Notes under the pieces: model-generated
What the model saw: only the letters and a program-made list of their open reading frames with translations
Told to the model about the DNA's origin: nothing
Databases searched by the model: none
From: a bacterium
GTDB taxonomy: Bacteria; Zhuqueibacterota; Zhuqueibacteria; Oleimicrobiales; Geothermoviventaceae
Length of the DNA stretch: 64,000 bases
Reading direction: 5' to 3'
Assembly (NCBI GenBank): GCA_028275345.1
Contig: JAPWUV010000008.1
Coordinates: forward strand, 149,436 to 213,435
Translations under genes and position numbers: made by a program
In this document: positions 18,596 to 27,050 of the stretch, piece by piece
Layout of the letters: each line of letters begins with the position of its first letter
Numbering within the stretch: the first letter of the stretch is position 1

Positions 18596-19619
18596 GGTCT
18601 GGGCCGTAGCAGGGCTGCTTCTGGTCCTTGCCCTTGTAGGAGGGGCGGGCCTTTACCTGCTCTTCGGCCCAGGGCCCGAGCCGGCTTCTCCGGACGGGAC
18701 GGTGGTGTTCATCCGCCGCGGACTCCCGGCCGATTCCATTGCCATCCTGTTGCGGCGAAGTGGAGTCGTGCGTTCGGCCAAGCAGTTTCTGCTGGCTTCT
18801 CGGTTGCTTGGGAAGACCGACGAGCTGAAGTGGGGTAGATACCGCTTCCCGCCGCGCGTTAGCTGCTCCCAGGCGGTGTACGCACTTGCGGAAGGCAAGG
18901 TCGAGGCCGTCAAAGTCACCATCCCGGAGGGATGGCGGAGCTGGGAAATCGCCGCGCTGCTGCGGGACAGGGTCGGTGCCGATTCGGCCCGATTCATTCA
19001 TCTGGTGCACAGCGATTCCCTGCGCAAGACATTCGGGATCGAAGGCCCCTCGCTGGAAGGGTATCTGTTCCCAGACACTTACTACCTTGCCTGGGGAATG
19101 CCGGAAGAGGAGATCATCCGGACGTTGGTTCGACGATGTCTCGCCGCTCTGGATAGCTCGATCCGCGCCCGCGCCGACTCGACGAACCTGACCCTGCATC
19201 AGCTGCTGACTTTGGCCTCCCTCGTGGAGGGGGAAGCCAAGGTGGACAGCGAGCGAGCGATGGTGGCCGCTGTCTACCTGAATCGGCTGCGGAAAGGAAT
19301 GCGGTTGGAGGCTTGCCCGACGATTCAGTATCTTTTGGGAGGTCCTCCGCGGCGGCTTCTGAAGAAAGACCTGGAAATCGAGTCACCCTACAACACCTAT
19401 CTCCATCCGGGTTTGCCGCCGGGCCCGGTGAACAATCCAGGTCTCAAATCCGTTTCGGCAGTGCTCCATCCGGCGCCGGTGGACTACCTGTTCTTGGTGG
19501 CCAGAGGCGATGGGGGGCATTACTTCAGCCGCACGTTCGCCGAACATGTCCGGCAGCGGCGACAGCTGGATCGACTGCGAAGGGAAATGGGAAGGCAGAA
19601 TCAGACCCGGGGCAATTGA
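18576..19619 (+). CDS. mltG: Endolytic murein transglycosylase
   Basis: Inner-membrane enzyme that cleaves nascent glycan strands and helps set their length. One N-terminal transmembrane segment ([19 protein letters not shown]) is followed by a LysM-like region and the YceG catalytic domain. [10 protein letters not shown] is the family signature and the catalytic glutamate is Glu218 in ASLVEGEAK. The motif CPTIQYLLG and [14 protein letters not shown] also match. The GTG start at 18576 lies within the Nudix gene behind GAGGGAAGG. 347 residues, normal. Confidence 0.94.
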   Translation: MRVRVTKVWAVAGLLLVLALVGGAGLYLLFGPGPEPASPDGTVVFIRRGLPADSIAILLRRSGVVRSAKQFLLASRLLGKTDELKWGRYRFPPRVSCSQAVYALAEGKVEAVKVTIPEGWRSWEIAALLRDRVGADSARFIHLVHSDSLRKTFGIEGPSLEGYLFPDTYYLAWGMPEEEIIRTLVRRCLAALDSSIRARADSTNLTLHQLLTLASLVEGEAKVDSERAMVAAVYLNRLRKGMRLEACPTIQYLLGGPPRRLLKKDLEIESPYNTYLHPGLPPGPVNNPGLKSVSAVLHPAPVDYLFLVARGDGGHYFSRTFAEHVRQRRQLDRLRREMGRQNQTRGN

Positions 19620-19626
19620 GGTTCAT

Positions 19627-21834
19627 GTGGCCAGGCAGGCAATCGAAAAGCTCCTCGCAGACCTGAATGACGAGCAACGGCGAGCGGTGGTACACACCGA
19701 GGGGCCTGTGCTGGTGCTTGCCGGCGCGGGCAGCGGGAAGACGCGGGTTTTGACCTACCGGATCGCCTATTTGCTCGCCACCGGGGCCGCTCAGCCGCAC
19801 GAAATCCTCGCCATGACATTCACGAACAAAGCGGCGGAGGAGATGAAGCGGCGCGTCGAAGAGCTTCTAGGCGGGGGTCAGACGCCCCGATGGATTGGCA
19901 CGTTCCACTCCATTTTCGCCCGGATCCTCCGACGCGAGGCGGAAAGGCTCGGCTTCTCCCGCGATTTCGCCATCTACGATGAGACGGACCAGCTTTCGGT
20001 CATCAAGCAGGGCATCCGGGATTTGCAGCTTTCCGAGAGTGCGGTCGAGCCTAAGGCGGTCCGACATGCCATCAGTCAGGCGAAGAGCGTCCTCATCTTC
20101 CCTGACGAGTTCGAGAGAAGAGCCGGTGATCCGTGGCGACGTGATGTTGTCTCGCCGTTGTACCGGTACTATCAGCGTTTCCTGCGCGAGAACAATGCCC
20201 TGGATTTCGACGATCTCTTGGTGAACGCGATCCTGCTCTTCGAGCAATGCCCCGATGTCCTCCAGTCGTACCAGGAACGCTTCCGCTACATCCTGGTCGA
20301 CGAGTATCAGGACACGAATCGAGCGCAGTACCTCCTGCTCAAGCTCCTTTCGTCCCAGCATCGCAACCTTTGTGTGGTGGGCGACGACGATCAGTCCATT
20401 TACGGCTGGCGCGGGGCAGACATTCGGAACATCCTCGATTTCCAGAAGGACTTTCCGGATTGCGCCATTTACCGTTTGGAACGGAATTACCGGTCAACGG
20501 AAGTGATCCTGAACGCGGCGAATTCGGTGATTGCCAAGAACAAGCATCGGTGGGACAAGCGTCTCTGGACCGACCGCGCCGGGGGCGAGAAGGTGACCGT
20601 GGTCCACGCCCTCACGGCGGAAGACGAGGCGCGTCGGGTGGTGGAGCTCATCGAAGCGGAGGTTTATCGTCACAAGCGGGGCTTCAAGGATTTTGCGATC
20701 CTCTACCGGACCAACGCCCAATCCCGAGTGTTGGAGCAAGCGCTTCAACAGGCGGGGATCGCCTACGAGATCGTCGGGGGTGTCCGATTCTTCGAACGGA
20801 AGGAAATCAAGGACGTCCTCTCGTACCTTCGGGTGGTGTGCAATCCGCTGGACACGTTCAGCCTTCGGAGGATCGTCAACTTCCCGCCGCGAGGGATTGG
20901 CCAGGTGACCATTGCGCGCCTGGAGGAGGTGGCGCGGACGCAAGGCATCCCGCTGTTCGAGGCTATGCGACGTGTGGAATCCTTGCCGGAGATCGGAGCT
21001 GCCGCCAAGCGTGGGATCCGAAATCTCGTGGAGACCATCGAGCGCTTTCATCAGCTCCGCGGGGAGCTCTCGGCGGCGGAAATCGCCACTGCGCTTGTGG
21101 ACGAGTTGGGCATCCGCCAGCTCTACAAGGAGGCGGGGACGGAAGAAGCACGGGACCGGCTCAACAACATCGATGAGCTCCTGTACTCGATCGCCATGTT
21201 CTGCCGCACGGAGGAGGAAGCGTCTCTCGAGCGCTATCTGGAGCAGGTGGCCTTGCTCGCCGACATCGACTCGTGGGACGACCGCGCGAACGCCGTCACC
21301 CTAATGACCCTGCACAGCGCCAAAGGGCTCGAGTTCCCGGTCGTATTCATCACGGGGTTGGAGGAAGGACTATTCCCCTTGCGCACCTCCCTGGAAGGAG
21401 ATCTGCGGGAGCTGGAGGAAGAGCGGCGCCTCTTTTACGTGGGGGCCACACGGGCTAAGGAGAAGCTCTACCTCACCCTTGCCACCTACCGGAGGCGATG
21501 GAGCACGGAGGAGGTGCAGAGCCAACCGTCGCGCTTTCTGCTGGAGATCGACGAACGGTACGTGGAGGTGGAGCGGGCGGAATCCTTCGGTCGCAGAGGG
21601 GGTTTGCGCTACGCCGCGAGGAGGGAAGAGTTCGAACCGGTGGTGCGCTACGACGGAGGATCGCCCGGGGCGAGTCCGTTTTTTGAAGGCAGGCGGGTCC
21701 GACATCCTTCTTTCGGAGAAGGCATCATCCTGAGGGTGAGCGGACAAGGCGAGCGGATGCGCCTGACCATCCTTTTCGACGAATTCGGAGAAAAAACGCT
21801 GGTGCTCAAATATGCGCCGATTCAGCCTTTGTAA
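19627..21834 (+). CDS. pcrA: ATP-dependent DNA helicase, UvrD/PcrA family
   Basis: Superfamily 1A 3'-5' helicase for repair and replication restart. Motif I is AGAGSGKTR, Ia MTFTNKAAEEM, II VDEYQDTN, III VGDDDQSIYGWRGA, IV YRLERNYRS, V LMTLHSAKGLEF and VI YVGATRAKE. The GTG at 19627, 8 bases after the mltG stop, begins just before LNDEQRRAV and gives 735 residues, normal for PcrA. The frame is open further upstream inside mltG, but that part is not conserved. The C-terminal ~70 residues include the VRHPSFGEGIIL Tudor-like segment that binds RNA polymerase in PcrA. Confidence 0.93.
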   Translation: MARQAIEKLLADLNDEQRRAVVHTEGPVLVLAGAGSGKTRVLTYRIAYLLATGAAQPHEILAMTFTNKAAEEMKRRVEELLGGGQTPRWIGTFHSIFARILRREAERLGFSRDFAIYDETDQLSVIKQGIRDLQLSESAVEPKAVRHAISQAKSVLIFPDEFERRAGDPWRRDVVSPLYRYYQRFLRENNALDFDDLLVNAILLFEQCPDVLQSYQERFRYILVDEYQDTNRAQYLLLKLLSSQHRNLCVVGDDDQSIYGWRGADIRNILDFQKDFPDCAIYRLERNYRSTEVILNAANSVIAKNKHRWDKRLWTDRAGGEKVTVVHALTAEDEARRVVELIEAEVYRHKRGFKDFAILYRTNAQSRVLEQALQQAGIAYEIVGGVRFFERKEIKDVLSYLRVVCNPLDTFSLRRIVNFPPRGIGQVTIARLEEVARTQGIPLFEAMRRVESLPEIGAAAKRGIRNLVETIERFHQLRGELSAAEIATALVDELGIRQLYKEAGTEEARDRLNNIDELLYSIAMFCRTEEEASLERYLEQVALLADIDSWDDRANAVTLMTLHSAKGLEFPVVFITGLEEGLFPLRTSLEGDLRELEEERRLFYVGATRAKEKLYLTLATYRRRWSTEEVQSQPSRFLLEIDERYVEVERAESFGRRGGLRYAARREEFEPVVRYDGGSPGASPFFEGRRVRHPSFGEGIILRVSGQGERMRLTILFDEFGEKTLVLKYAPIQPL

Positions 21835-24800
21835 GAGGATGCTGCTGGTCCTCTGGCTGGGACTGGCCTCGGGAGCCGGGACGATTGCCCTGCATGCCCA
21901 GGTCTCGGTTGAGAAAGAGGACTACGAGTATGCGCGACGTCTGTACAACGATCGACTGTTTGAGATCGCAGGTGGCCAGTTCCTGTCTTTCGTCGACCGC
22001 TATCCCAATAGTCCTTTCGCGGCGGAATGTCTGTTCCTGGCCGGGGAGTCGTGGCGGCAGGCGGGGAAGTTGCAGCGGGCAGCCAGCGTCTACTCCCGCG
22101 TGATCGTGGAATACCCCAATTCGCCGTATGTTGCCGATGCGCTGTTCGCGCTGGCTTCGGTTCACGAGGCTACGGGTGACCTTTCTTCGGCGGCGCTTTC
22201 GCTGGAGAGGGTCCCGCTCCTGGCTCCTCAAAGCCCGAGGACGGCAGAGGCGTACCTCAAGGCTGGTGTGCTCCACAGGCGGGCGGGCAATCTTGTGGAG
22301 TCCGCCCTGAATTTGCAGCGATGTCTCGAAGACCCTCGAGGCGAAGGGCTCCGGGATCAGGCACGGCTGGAGCTGGCACGCACCCGTCTTGCACAAGGCC
22401 GGACAGATTTGGCCATCTCTTTACTGAACGAGTTCACGAACCGGCAGCGCATCGACAGCCTCACCGCCTGCGGCCTTTTGGAACTGGCCGCAGTTGAAGC
22501 GAAGGTCCTGAATTTCGACCGAGCCGACGAGCTGTATGGCAAGGTACAAGGATCCGCATCCAGCGGCAGCCTAAAGTACCAAGCACTGTTGGGGCGAGCC
22601 CGGACCGCCGCCGATCGGGGGGATTGGCACCACACGGAGGGCTGGAGTCGGGAGGTCCTCAAGGATGTGTCGGTGCCGGACAGCGTGCGGTGGCGCGCAC
22701 GATGTCTCCTCGCCACCGCACTGGCGCGCCAGGGCATGGAGGAGCAGGCGTTGAAGACGCTTGACGGCCAGCTGAGTGGCCTGCCACCGGCTGGCAAGAA
22801 GAGCGTGCTTCTGGCTCGCCTTCTCGTGGCGGAAGCCCTGAGGGATGGAAAAGCAATTCAATCCAGTGGCAACGAGCTTCTGGAACTCGCAACGTCCGAC
22901 TCGGCCGGCCAGCAGTGGACGGCGCTCTCGCTGGTCTACCTGCTTCGCCATTCCGCCGAGCCGGAGGTTGTGACGAAGGCGCTCGAACTGGCGCGCCGCT
23001 GGCCGCAGGCGGATTCGGCCCTGGGATTGACCGCCCTAGTGGCGCAGTCCCTCGCGCAAATGCCGGGGGGAAGGGTCCGGGCTGAGGCCCTGCTCTCGGA
23101 TTTCCTGTTGCGCCATCCGACTTCCCCTCACGCGGATGATGCCCAGTACGCCCTGGCCCGCATGCTGTTGAGGGAGGGACGAACAGCTCAAGCCTGGGAA
23201 GAATTGATCCGCTTTCTCCGCAGTTTCCCGGAATCGGAATGGGAGGAGGAGGCACGGGCCCTTCTCGACTCCCTGAGAGTCACCGTTCCGATGCCCTCAC
23301 CGGCTGCTCTTGGGCTTTCGGTGCGGACGGCCCTGGCGCTGGCTTCGGGTCAAGCGCTGCAGGGACGGCTGCTCCAGATGGCCGAGGTGGCTCTGGACGT
23401 GGCCAAGGATTACGGTCTGGCGGCAGCTCTGGCCAAGAAGGCCATGGACGGCAGCCCGAATCCGGAGGAATTCCGGCGAGCTTCCCGGCTCTTGGCCGAT
23501 GCCCACCTGATGCAGTCCCTGGCTTGTCAGCTGACGGGCGAGTCGCGGCTTGGGGCAGGATACGCCGACAGCGCCCGGATCGTCCTGGAACGATTGCGGG
23601 GTGCGGAACCGGGGCTTTTCGACTGCGAGATGCGGGCGCGGTACGCACGAGCGATCGTGCGAGGGAGCGCCGACGCCTTCACGAAACTGGACGCGCTGAC
23701 GCAACTGGCTCAGGCGGGAGGGGACAGCGGGGTGGATTCTAGCTGCCTGGAGGTACTCTGGACTTTCGCAGCCACGCTGTGGGAGGCCTCCGATCGGGGT
23801 AGGAACAAGAGCGTGGCCAGCCGGGCGGGCTCCTTGGCGGAAATCGCGTCGAAATCAGGAGAGGATAGCCTCGCCTCGGAGGCCCTCGGTTTGGCGATCC
23901 AGGCCGCTCTAGCTGTCGGGGATACCGCCAAAGGTATGCAGCTGATGGCCCGCTATCTGGACCGCTTCGGGCCGAATGCGTCGAGGTGGGGATGGGTCGC
24001 CGTTCAATACAGCCGGGCGCTTGCCGGGCAAGGCGAGTTCGAGCGTGCCGCGCGGCTACTTTCGCAGGTAGTACGCAGCCGTTCCTATTCGGCCTTGGCG
24101 GAGGAGGCACGCACGGAGCTCGGGCGCTGCCTCGTGCGGATGCGCCGCTATGACGAGGCGCTAGAAGTTCTCCGCCGACAGTGGACGCCCCTCCCGGCCG
24201 ATCTTTGGGAACCAGGCATTGGCTTGCTCTTTCCCGTCGCGACGGTCTCGTGTAGCCGGGCGCTGGCCGAGGCGGAAGCCCTGGCTTCCCTCAACCGGAG
24301 GCGAGAAGCGGTGCAGGTGCTGGCCCAAGCTCGAGCGAACCTGAGGGAGGCGGACACAGACTGTCTCAGCTCCCTGCTCACGCAAGAGGCCACCTTGCTG
24401 ACCGGTGCGGGCAACTGGCTCGGGGCCTGCTTCGTGCTTGAACAGCTGTACAGCAATCCCTCCCTCCCCGCCAGCTCCCGGGAACGGGCCGGCGCCGAAT
24501 GGCTGCGCTTGCTGTTCGAGCACGGGGACTACGCGAAGGCGATGGACCTGGGCGAGCGATTGTGGTCGGAGAGCCAGAATAGGGATGTCGCACGCCAGGC
24601 GGCTGAAGTGGCGATTGTCGCCGCTTTTCGTCTCGACCGCGCGGAGAAGGCTCGGGCTTGGGCTACCCGCTTCGAACAACAATTCGGTAAGGGTCGAGAG
24701 ATAGCGGAGCCGCGCGCACGTTTCTTGCTCGAGGAAGGAGAATTCTACTTTCGGCAGAAGGATTTTGATAAGGCGCTGAAAGCGTTCGAACGCGCCGCGA

Positions 24801-25573
24801 ACGACTTTCGCCAGACCGAGTGGGGCAGGCGGGCGGAGTTCGCCATCGCGAAAACCCACCTCACCCTCAACCATACGGATAAGGCTCTGGAAATCCTCAC
24901 GAACCTGCCGCAAAAGTATCCGAATTCCGAGGTAGCTCGTCTCGCCTATCTGAATCTCGGCGTCTTCTATCATCAGAACAAGCAGCTCGGCAACGCCATT
25001 CTGGCTTTGGGGCAGGTCGTCGATGATTCCCTGCGCGCGGAACCGAGCACGCTGCAGTCGGCCTTGAGGGAACTCATCCGTTGTCTCGACGAAGCCGGCA
25101 TGTGGGATCGCGAGTTGGCACTGCTGCGATATTACATTCGTCGCTTCCCGGAGGCTGAGGATCTTTTCGATCGCCAGGTTCAGGTGGGCACCGCTTTGCT
25201 CCGACTCAACGAGTACGACCAGGCGATCGGTCATCTCAAGCGTCTACTGCCGCAGGCGGACAAGGAGACGAAAGCGGAGGTACAGTACTGGATCGGCAAG
25301 GCGTACCTGAGCAAGGGGGACTTGGAGACGGGCATAGCCGAGATGCTGAAGGTGAAGTACGCTTGTCCACCCACAGAGCTTCCTTGGGACGTCACCGCGC
25401 TGTTTGAGGCGGGTCTGGCTTACATGAGACTCGGCGAATGGGACCGGGCCGAAAGCCTGTTCCAGCAAGTGGTGAAGGAGCGCGGCTCCGGTTCGAATTT
25501 CGGCAGGAGCGCACTCCAACGCATCCAGGAAATCCAGAGCCTGCGGAAGGGTGCGAGGGCTCGTGTTCTTTGA
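21812..25573 (+). CDS. Large secreted tetratricopeptide-repeat protein
   Basis: 1253 residues. The N-terminus has a signal peptide (KRMLLVLWLGLASGAG, cut near LHAQ), so it is exported. The rest is a long array of helical repeats of TPR type, e.g. FDKALKAFERAANDF, TDKALEILTNLPQKYPNSE and LGNAILALGQVV, with the YPNSP/A turn typical of BamD/YbgF-like periplasmic TPRs. The middle (about residues 480-850) is alanine/leucine-rich with less regular repeats. No enzymatic domain is seen. ATG 21812 overlaps the end of pcrA by 23 bases. Likely a periplasmic or outer-membrane scaffold; the partner is unknown. Confidence 0.85.
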   Translation: MRRFSLCKRMLLVLWLGLASGAGTIALHAQVSVEKEDYEYARRLYNDRLFEIAGGQFLSFVDRYPNSPFAAECLFLAGESWRQAGKLQRAASVYSRVIVEYPNSPYVADALFALASVHEATGDLSSAALSLERVPLLAPQSPRTAEAYLKAGVLHRRAGNLVESALNLQRCLEDPRGEGLRDQARLELARTRLAQGRTDLAISLLNEFTNRQRIDSLTACGLLELAAVEAKVLNFDRADELYGKVQGSASSGSLKYQALLGRARTAADRGDWHHTEGWSREVLKDVSVPDSVRWRARCLLATALARQGMEEQALKTLDGQLSGLPPAGKKSVLLARLLVAEALRDGKAIQSSGNELLELATSDSAGQQWTALSLVYLLRHSAEPEVVTKALELARRWPQADSALGLTALVAQSLAQMPGGRVRAEALLSDFLLRHPTSPHADDAQYALARMLLREGRTAQAWEELIRFLRSFPESEWEEEARALLDSLRVTVPMPSPAALGLSVRTALALASGQALQGRLLQMAEVALDVAKDYGLAAALAKKAMDGSPNPEEFRRASRLLADAHLMQSLACQLTGESRLGAGYADSARIVLERLRGAEPGLFDCEMRARYARAIVRGSADAFTKLDALTQLAQAGGDSGVDSSCLEVLWTFAATLWEASDRGRNKSVASRAGSLAEIASKSGEDSLASEALGLAIQAALAVGDTAKGMQLMARYLDRFGPNASRWGWVAVQYSRALAGQGEFERAARLLSQVVRSRSYSALAEEARTELGRCLVRMRRYDEALEVLRRQWTPLPADLWEPGIGLLFPVATVSCSRALAEAEALASLNRRREAVQVLAQARANLREADTDCLSSLLTQEATLLTGAGNWLGACFVLEQLYSNPSLPASSRERAGAEWLRLLFEHGDYAKAMDLGERLWSESQNRDVARQAAEVAIVAAFRLDRAEKARAWATRFEQQFGKGREIAEPRARFLLEEGEFYFRQKDFDKALKAFERAANDFRQTEWGRRAEFAIAKTHLTLNHTDKALEILTNLPQKYPNSEVARLAYLNLGVFYHQNKQLGNAILALGQVVDDSLRAEPSTLQSALRELIRCLDEAGMWDRELALLRYYIRRFPEAEDLFDRQVQVGTALLRLNEYDQAIGHLKRLLPQADKETKAEVQYWIGKAYLSKGDLETGIAEMLKVKYACPPTELPWDVTALFEAGLAYMRLGEWDRAESLFQQVVKERGSGSNFGRSALQRIQEIQSLRKGARARVL

Positions 25574-25600
25574 TTGGGCGATCCCTGCCCCGGTTTCTGC

Positions 25601-25630
25601 TTGCTTAAGAGAGGGGATCTTGCGTATATT
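25601..25630 (+). promoter_or_regulatory. Predicted promoter TTGCTT-N18-TATATT
   Basis: TTGCTT at 25601-25606 and TATATT at 25625-25630, followed by CGGACC. The TATATTCGG string is shared with the promoters at 33155 and 40954. Transcription should begin near 25637, about 190 bases upstream of the zinc-ribbon gene. Confidence 0.7.
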
Positions 25631-25636
25631 CGGACC

Positions 25637-25778
25637 ATAGCAGGCGGAGAAACTTGGAAACCCGAGCGGGCATGCGGCAAGGATTTCGGGAAAATGTGCC
25701 GGAGAGCTAAGAATCGCAAGGATTCGGATAGATCCTTCCCTCCTGTGTAGGTGCATCGATCTCCCGATGCACCTTTTT
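25637..25778 (+). ncRNA. Candidate structured leader or small RNA
   Basis: Between the promoter at 25601 and the terminator ending at 25778 lies about 110 bases with several possible helices read by eye: CTTGG/CCGAG around an AAAC loop, GGCAT/GTGCC, and GAATC-GCAAG-GATTC enclosed by CTA/TAG, possibly closed by CAGG near the 5' end with CCTG near 25743. It does not match the riboswitch or SRP/6S/tmRNA consensus sequences known to me. It may be a regulatory leader of the downstream gene or an independent RNA of about 140 nt. Folding and conservation were not tested. Confidence 0.4.
25750..25778 (+). terminator. Strong intrinsic terminator upstream of the zinc-ribbon gene
   Basis: Perfect 9-bp stem GGTGCATCG (25750-25758) with CGATGCACC (25765-25773), a six-base loop, then TTTTT (25774-25778). 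It lies 51 bases before the TTG start of the next gene, in the position of an attenuator. Confidence 0.85.
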
Positions 25779-25828
25779 CGTACCGGTTCGTATTGGCGCT
25801 CGACAAACAGAGGGTGGGAGAGGAGAGA

Positions 25829-26554
25829 TTGAACACGCAGCTCCGGATTCTGGTTCAGCTCCAAGAGGTGGACAGTGAGATCCAACGGCTCGAGGCCACC
25901 AAAGGCGATCTCCCCCAGAGGGCCAGTGCGCTCCGCGGGCGGAAGGAAGCGCTGGAGGTCAAAGCCTCGGAGCTCAGGAAGGACCTCGAGCAAGCCAAAC
26001 GAGATCGCGCCCAAGCCGAGACCGACTTCGATCTGCTGAAGGAGCAGAAGGCGAAGTATCAGAAGCAGCTCTTGTCGGTGCGGAACAATCGGGAGTACGA
26101 TGCGGTGACGGCCGAAATCGAAGCGGCGGAAAAGGGGCTGGATCAACTGGAGAGCAGGATCATCGAGCTACTGGACGCGGAAGGTCGGTATCAATCGGAG
26201 CTGGAAAAGACGGAGAAGGAGCTCTCCGAAGTCAGTGCCGAGCTCGAGCAGGTGGAGAAGGCTTTGGCTGAGAAGGCGGCGCAAGTGGAGGCGCAGCTTC
26301 GGGAATTGTCGAACCGGCGGGAGAGACTCTTGTTGCAAGTGGAGCGGCCGCTCCTTTCCAGCTACGAGCGCATTCGGAAGGCGAAGGGAGGGCTGGCGGT
26401 GGTGCCCGTGGCGCGTGGGGCCTGCGGGGGATGTTTCACCCAGATCCCGGCGCAGCGGGCTCTGGAGATTCGCGCGGGCGATCGCATCTTCACCTGCGAG
26501 GTTTGCGGCCGCTATCTCTATTGGAAAGACGATACCTATTCCGGGTCGCGATAA
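25829..26554 (+). CDS. C4-type zinc-ribbon coiled-coil protein (CT398-like)
   Basis: 241 residues. Residues ~5-185 form a long heptad-rich coiled coil (LNTQLRILVQLQEVDSEI onward), and the C-terminus is a zinc ribbon with ACGGCFTQIP and FTCEVCGRYLYW, giving two CxxC knuckles. This matches the CT398/DUF164 family, often found beside RNase P RNA as here. TTG 25829 follows GAGAGGAGAG and is favoured over an upstream frame extension that runs through the terminator hairpin. The precise role is not established; nucleic-acid or secretion-related functions have been proposed for homologs. Confidence 0.85.
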   Translation: MNTQLRILVQLQEVDSEIQRLEATKGDLPQRASALRGRKEALEVKASELRKDLEQAKRDRAQAETDFDLLKEQKAKYQKQLLSVRNNREYDAVTAEIEAAEKGLDQLESRIIELLDAEGRYQSELEKTEKELSEVSAELEQVEKALAEKAAQVEAQLRELSNRRERLLLQVERPLLSSYERIRKAKGGLAVVPVARGACGGCFTQIPAQRALEIRAGDRIFTCEVCGRYLYWKDDTYSGSR

Positions 26555-26612
26555 CTTTCCGGGAACCCATCGCGCTTGGCCTTCGTTGAGGGGAATGGAT
26601 TTCGGCTTCGCA

Positions 26613-26990
26613 GGGTGGGCCGGACGGTCGCGTCGTGGCCGCGGTGGCGGCGCACGGCGAGGAAAGTCCGAACTCCGCAGGGCAGGGTGGTCGGTAACAC
26701 CGACCCGCCGTAAGGCGGGGAAAGTGCCACAGAAAACAAACCGCCCCGACGGCTGCGTTCGGGGTAAGGGTGAAACGGTGGGGTAAGAGCCCACCGCTCC
26801 GGCGGCGACGTCGGAGGCACGGCAAACCCCACCCGGAGCAAGGCCAAATAGGAGGGGATGGACTGGCCCGGTCCGCTTGACCCTCGGGTAGGCCGCTCGA
26901 TCCCGGTGGCAACATCGGGACCAGATAGATGACCGTCTCGGCTCCGCTGAAACGCGGGGCTCAGACAGAATTCGGCTTACAGGCCCACCC
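26613..26990 (+). ncRNA. rnpB: RNase P RNA (bacterial type)
   Basis: Catalytic RNA that removes 5' leaders from pre-tRNAs. Universally conserved pieces appear in order: GAGGAAAGTCCGAACTCC near the 5' side, ACAGAAAACAAACCGCC, GGTAAGGGTGAAACGGTG, then AGATAGATGACCGTC and ACAGAATTCGGCTTAC near the 3' side. The ends pair as helix P1: GGGTGGGCC (26613-26621) with GGCCCACCC (26982-26990). About 378 nt, typical of type A. No clear promoter was seen in the 58 bases after the zinc-ribbon gene, so it may be processed from a shared transcript. Confidence 0.95.
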
Positions 26991-27002
26991 ACGAAGCCTT
27001 TT

Positions 27003-27024
27003 GCGACTCTGCCTCGAGAGTCGC
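27003..27024 (+). terminator. Hairpin between rnpB and recJ
   Basis: Perfect 8-bp stem GCGACTCT/AGAGTCGC with a GCCTCG loop, 12 bases after rnpB. It is followed by ATCCAGTTCTTT rather than a clean U-tract. It may protect the rnpB 3' end or reduce readthrough into recJ. Confidence 0.45.
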
Positions 27025-27050
27025 ATCCAGTTCTTTGATGAGGTTTGTCA

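Noticed and set aside
25637-25778. Known riboswitch or SRP/6S/tmRNA at this place
   Set aside because: No match by eye to TPP, cobalamin, SAM, FMN, glycine, c-di-GMP, fluoride, ZTP or SRP consensus. Left as an unclassified candidate.
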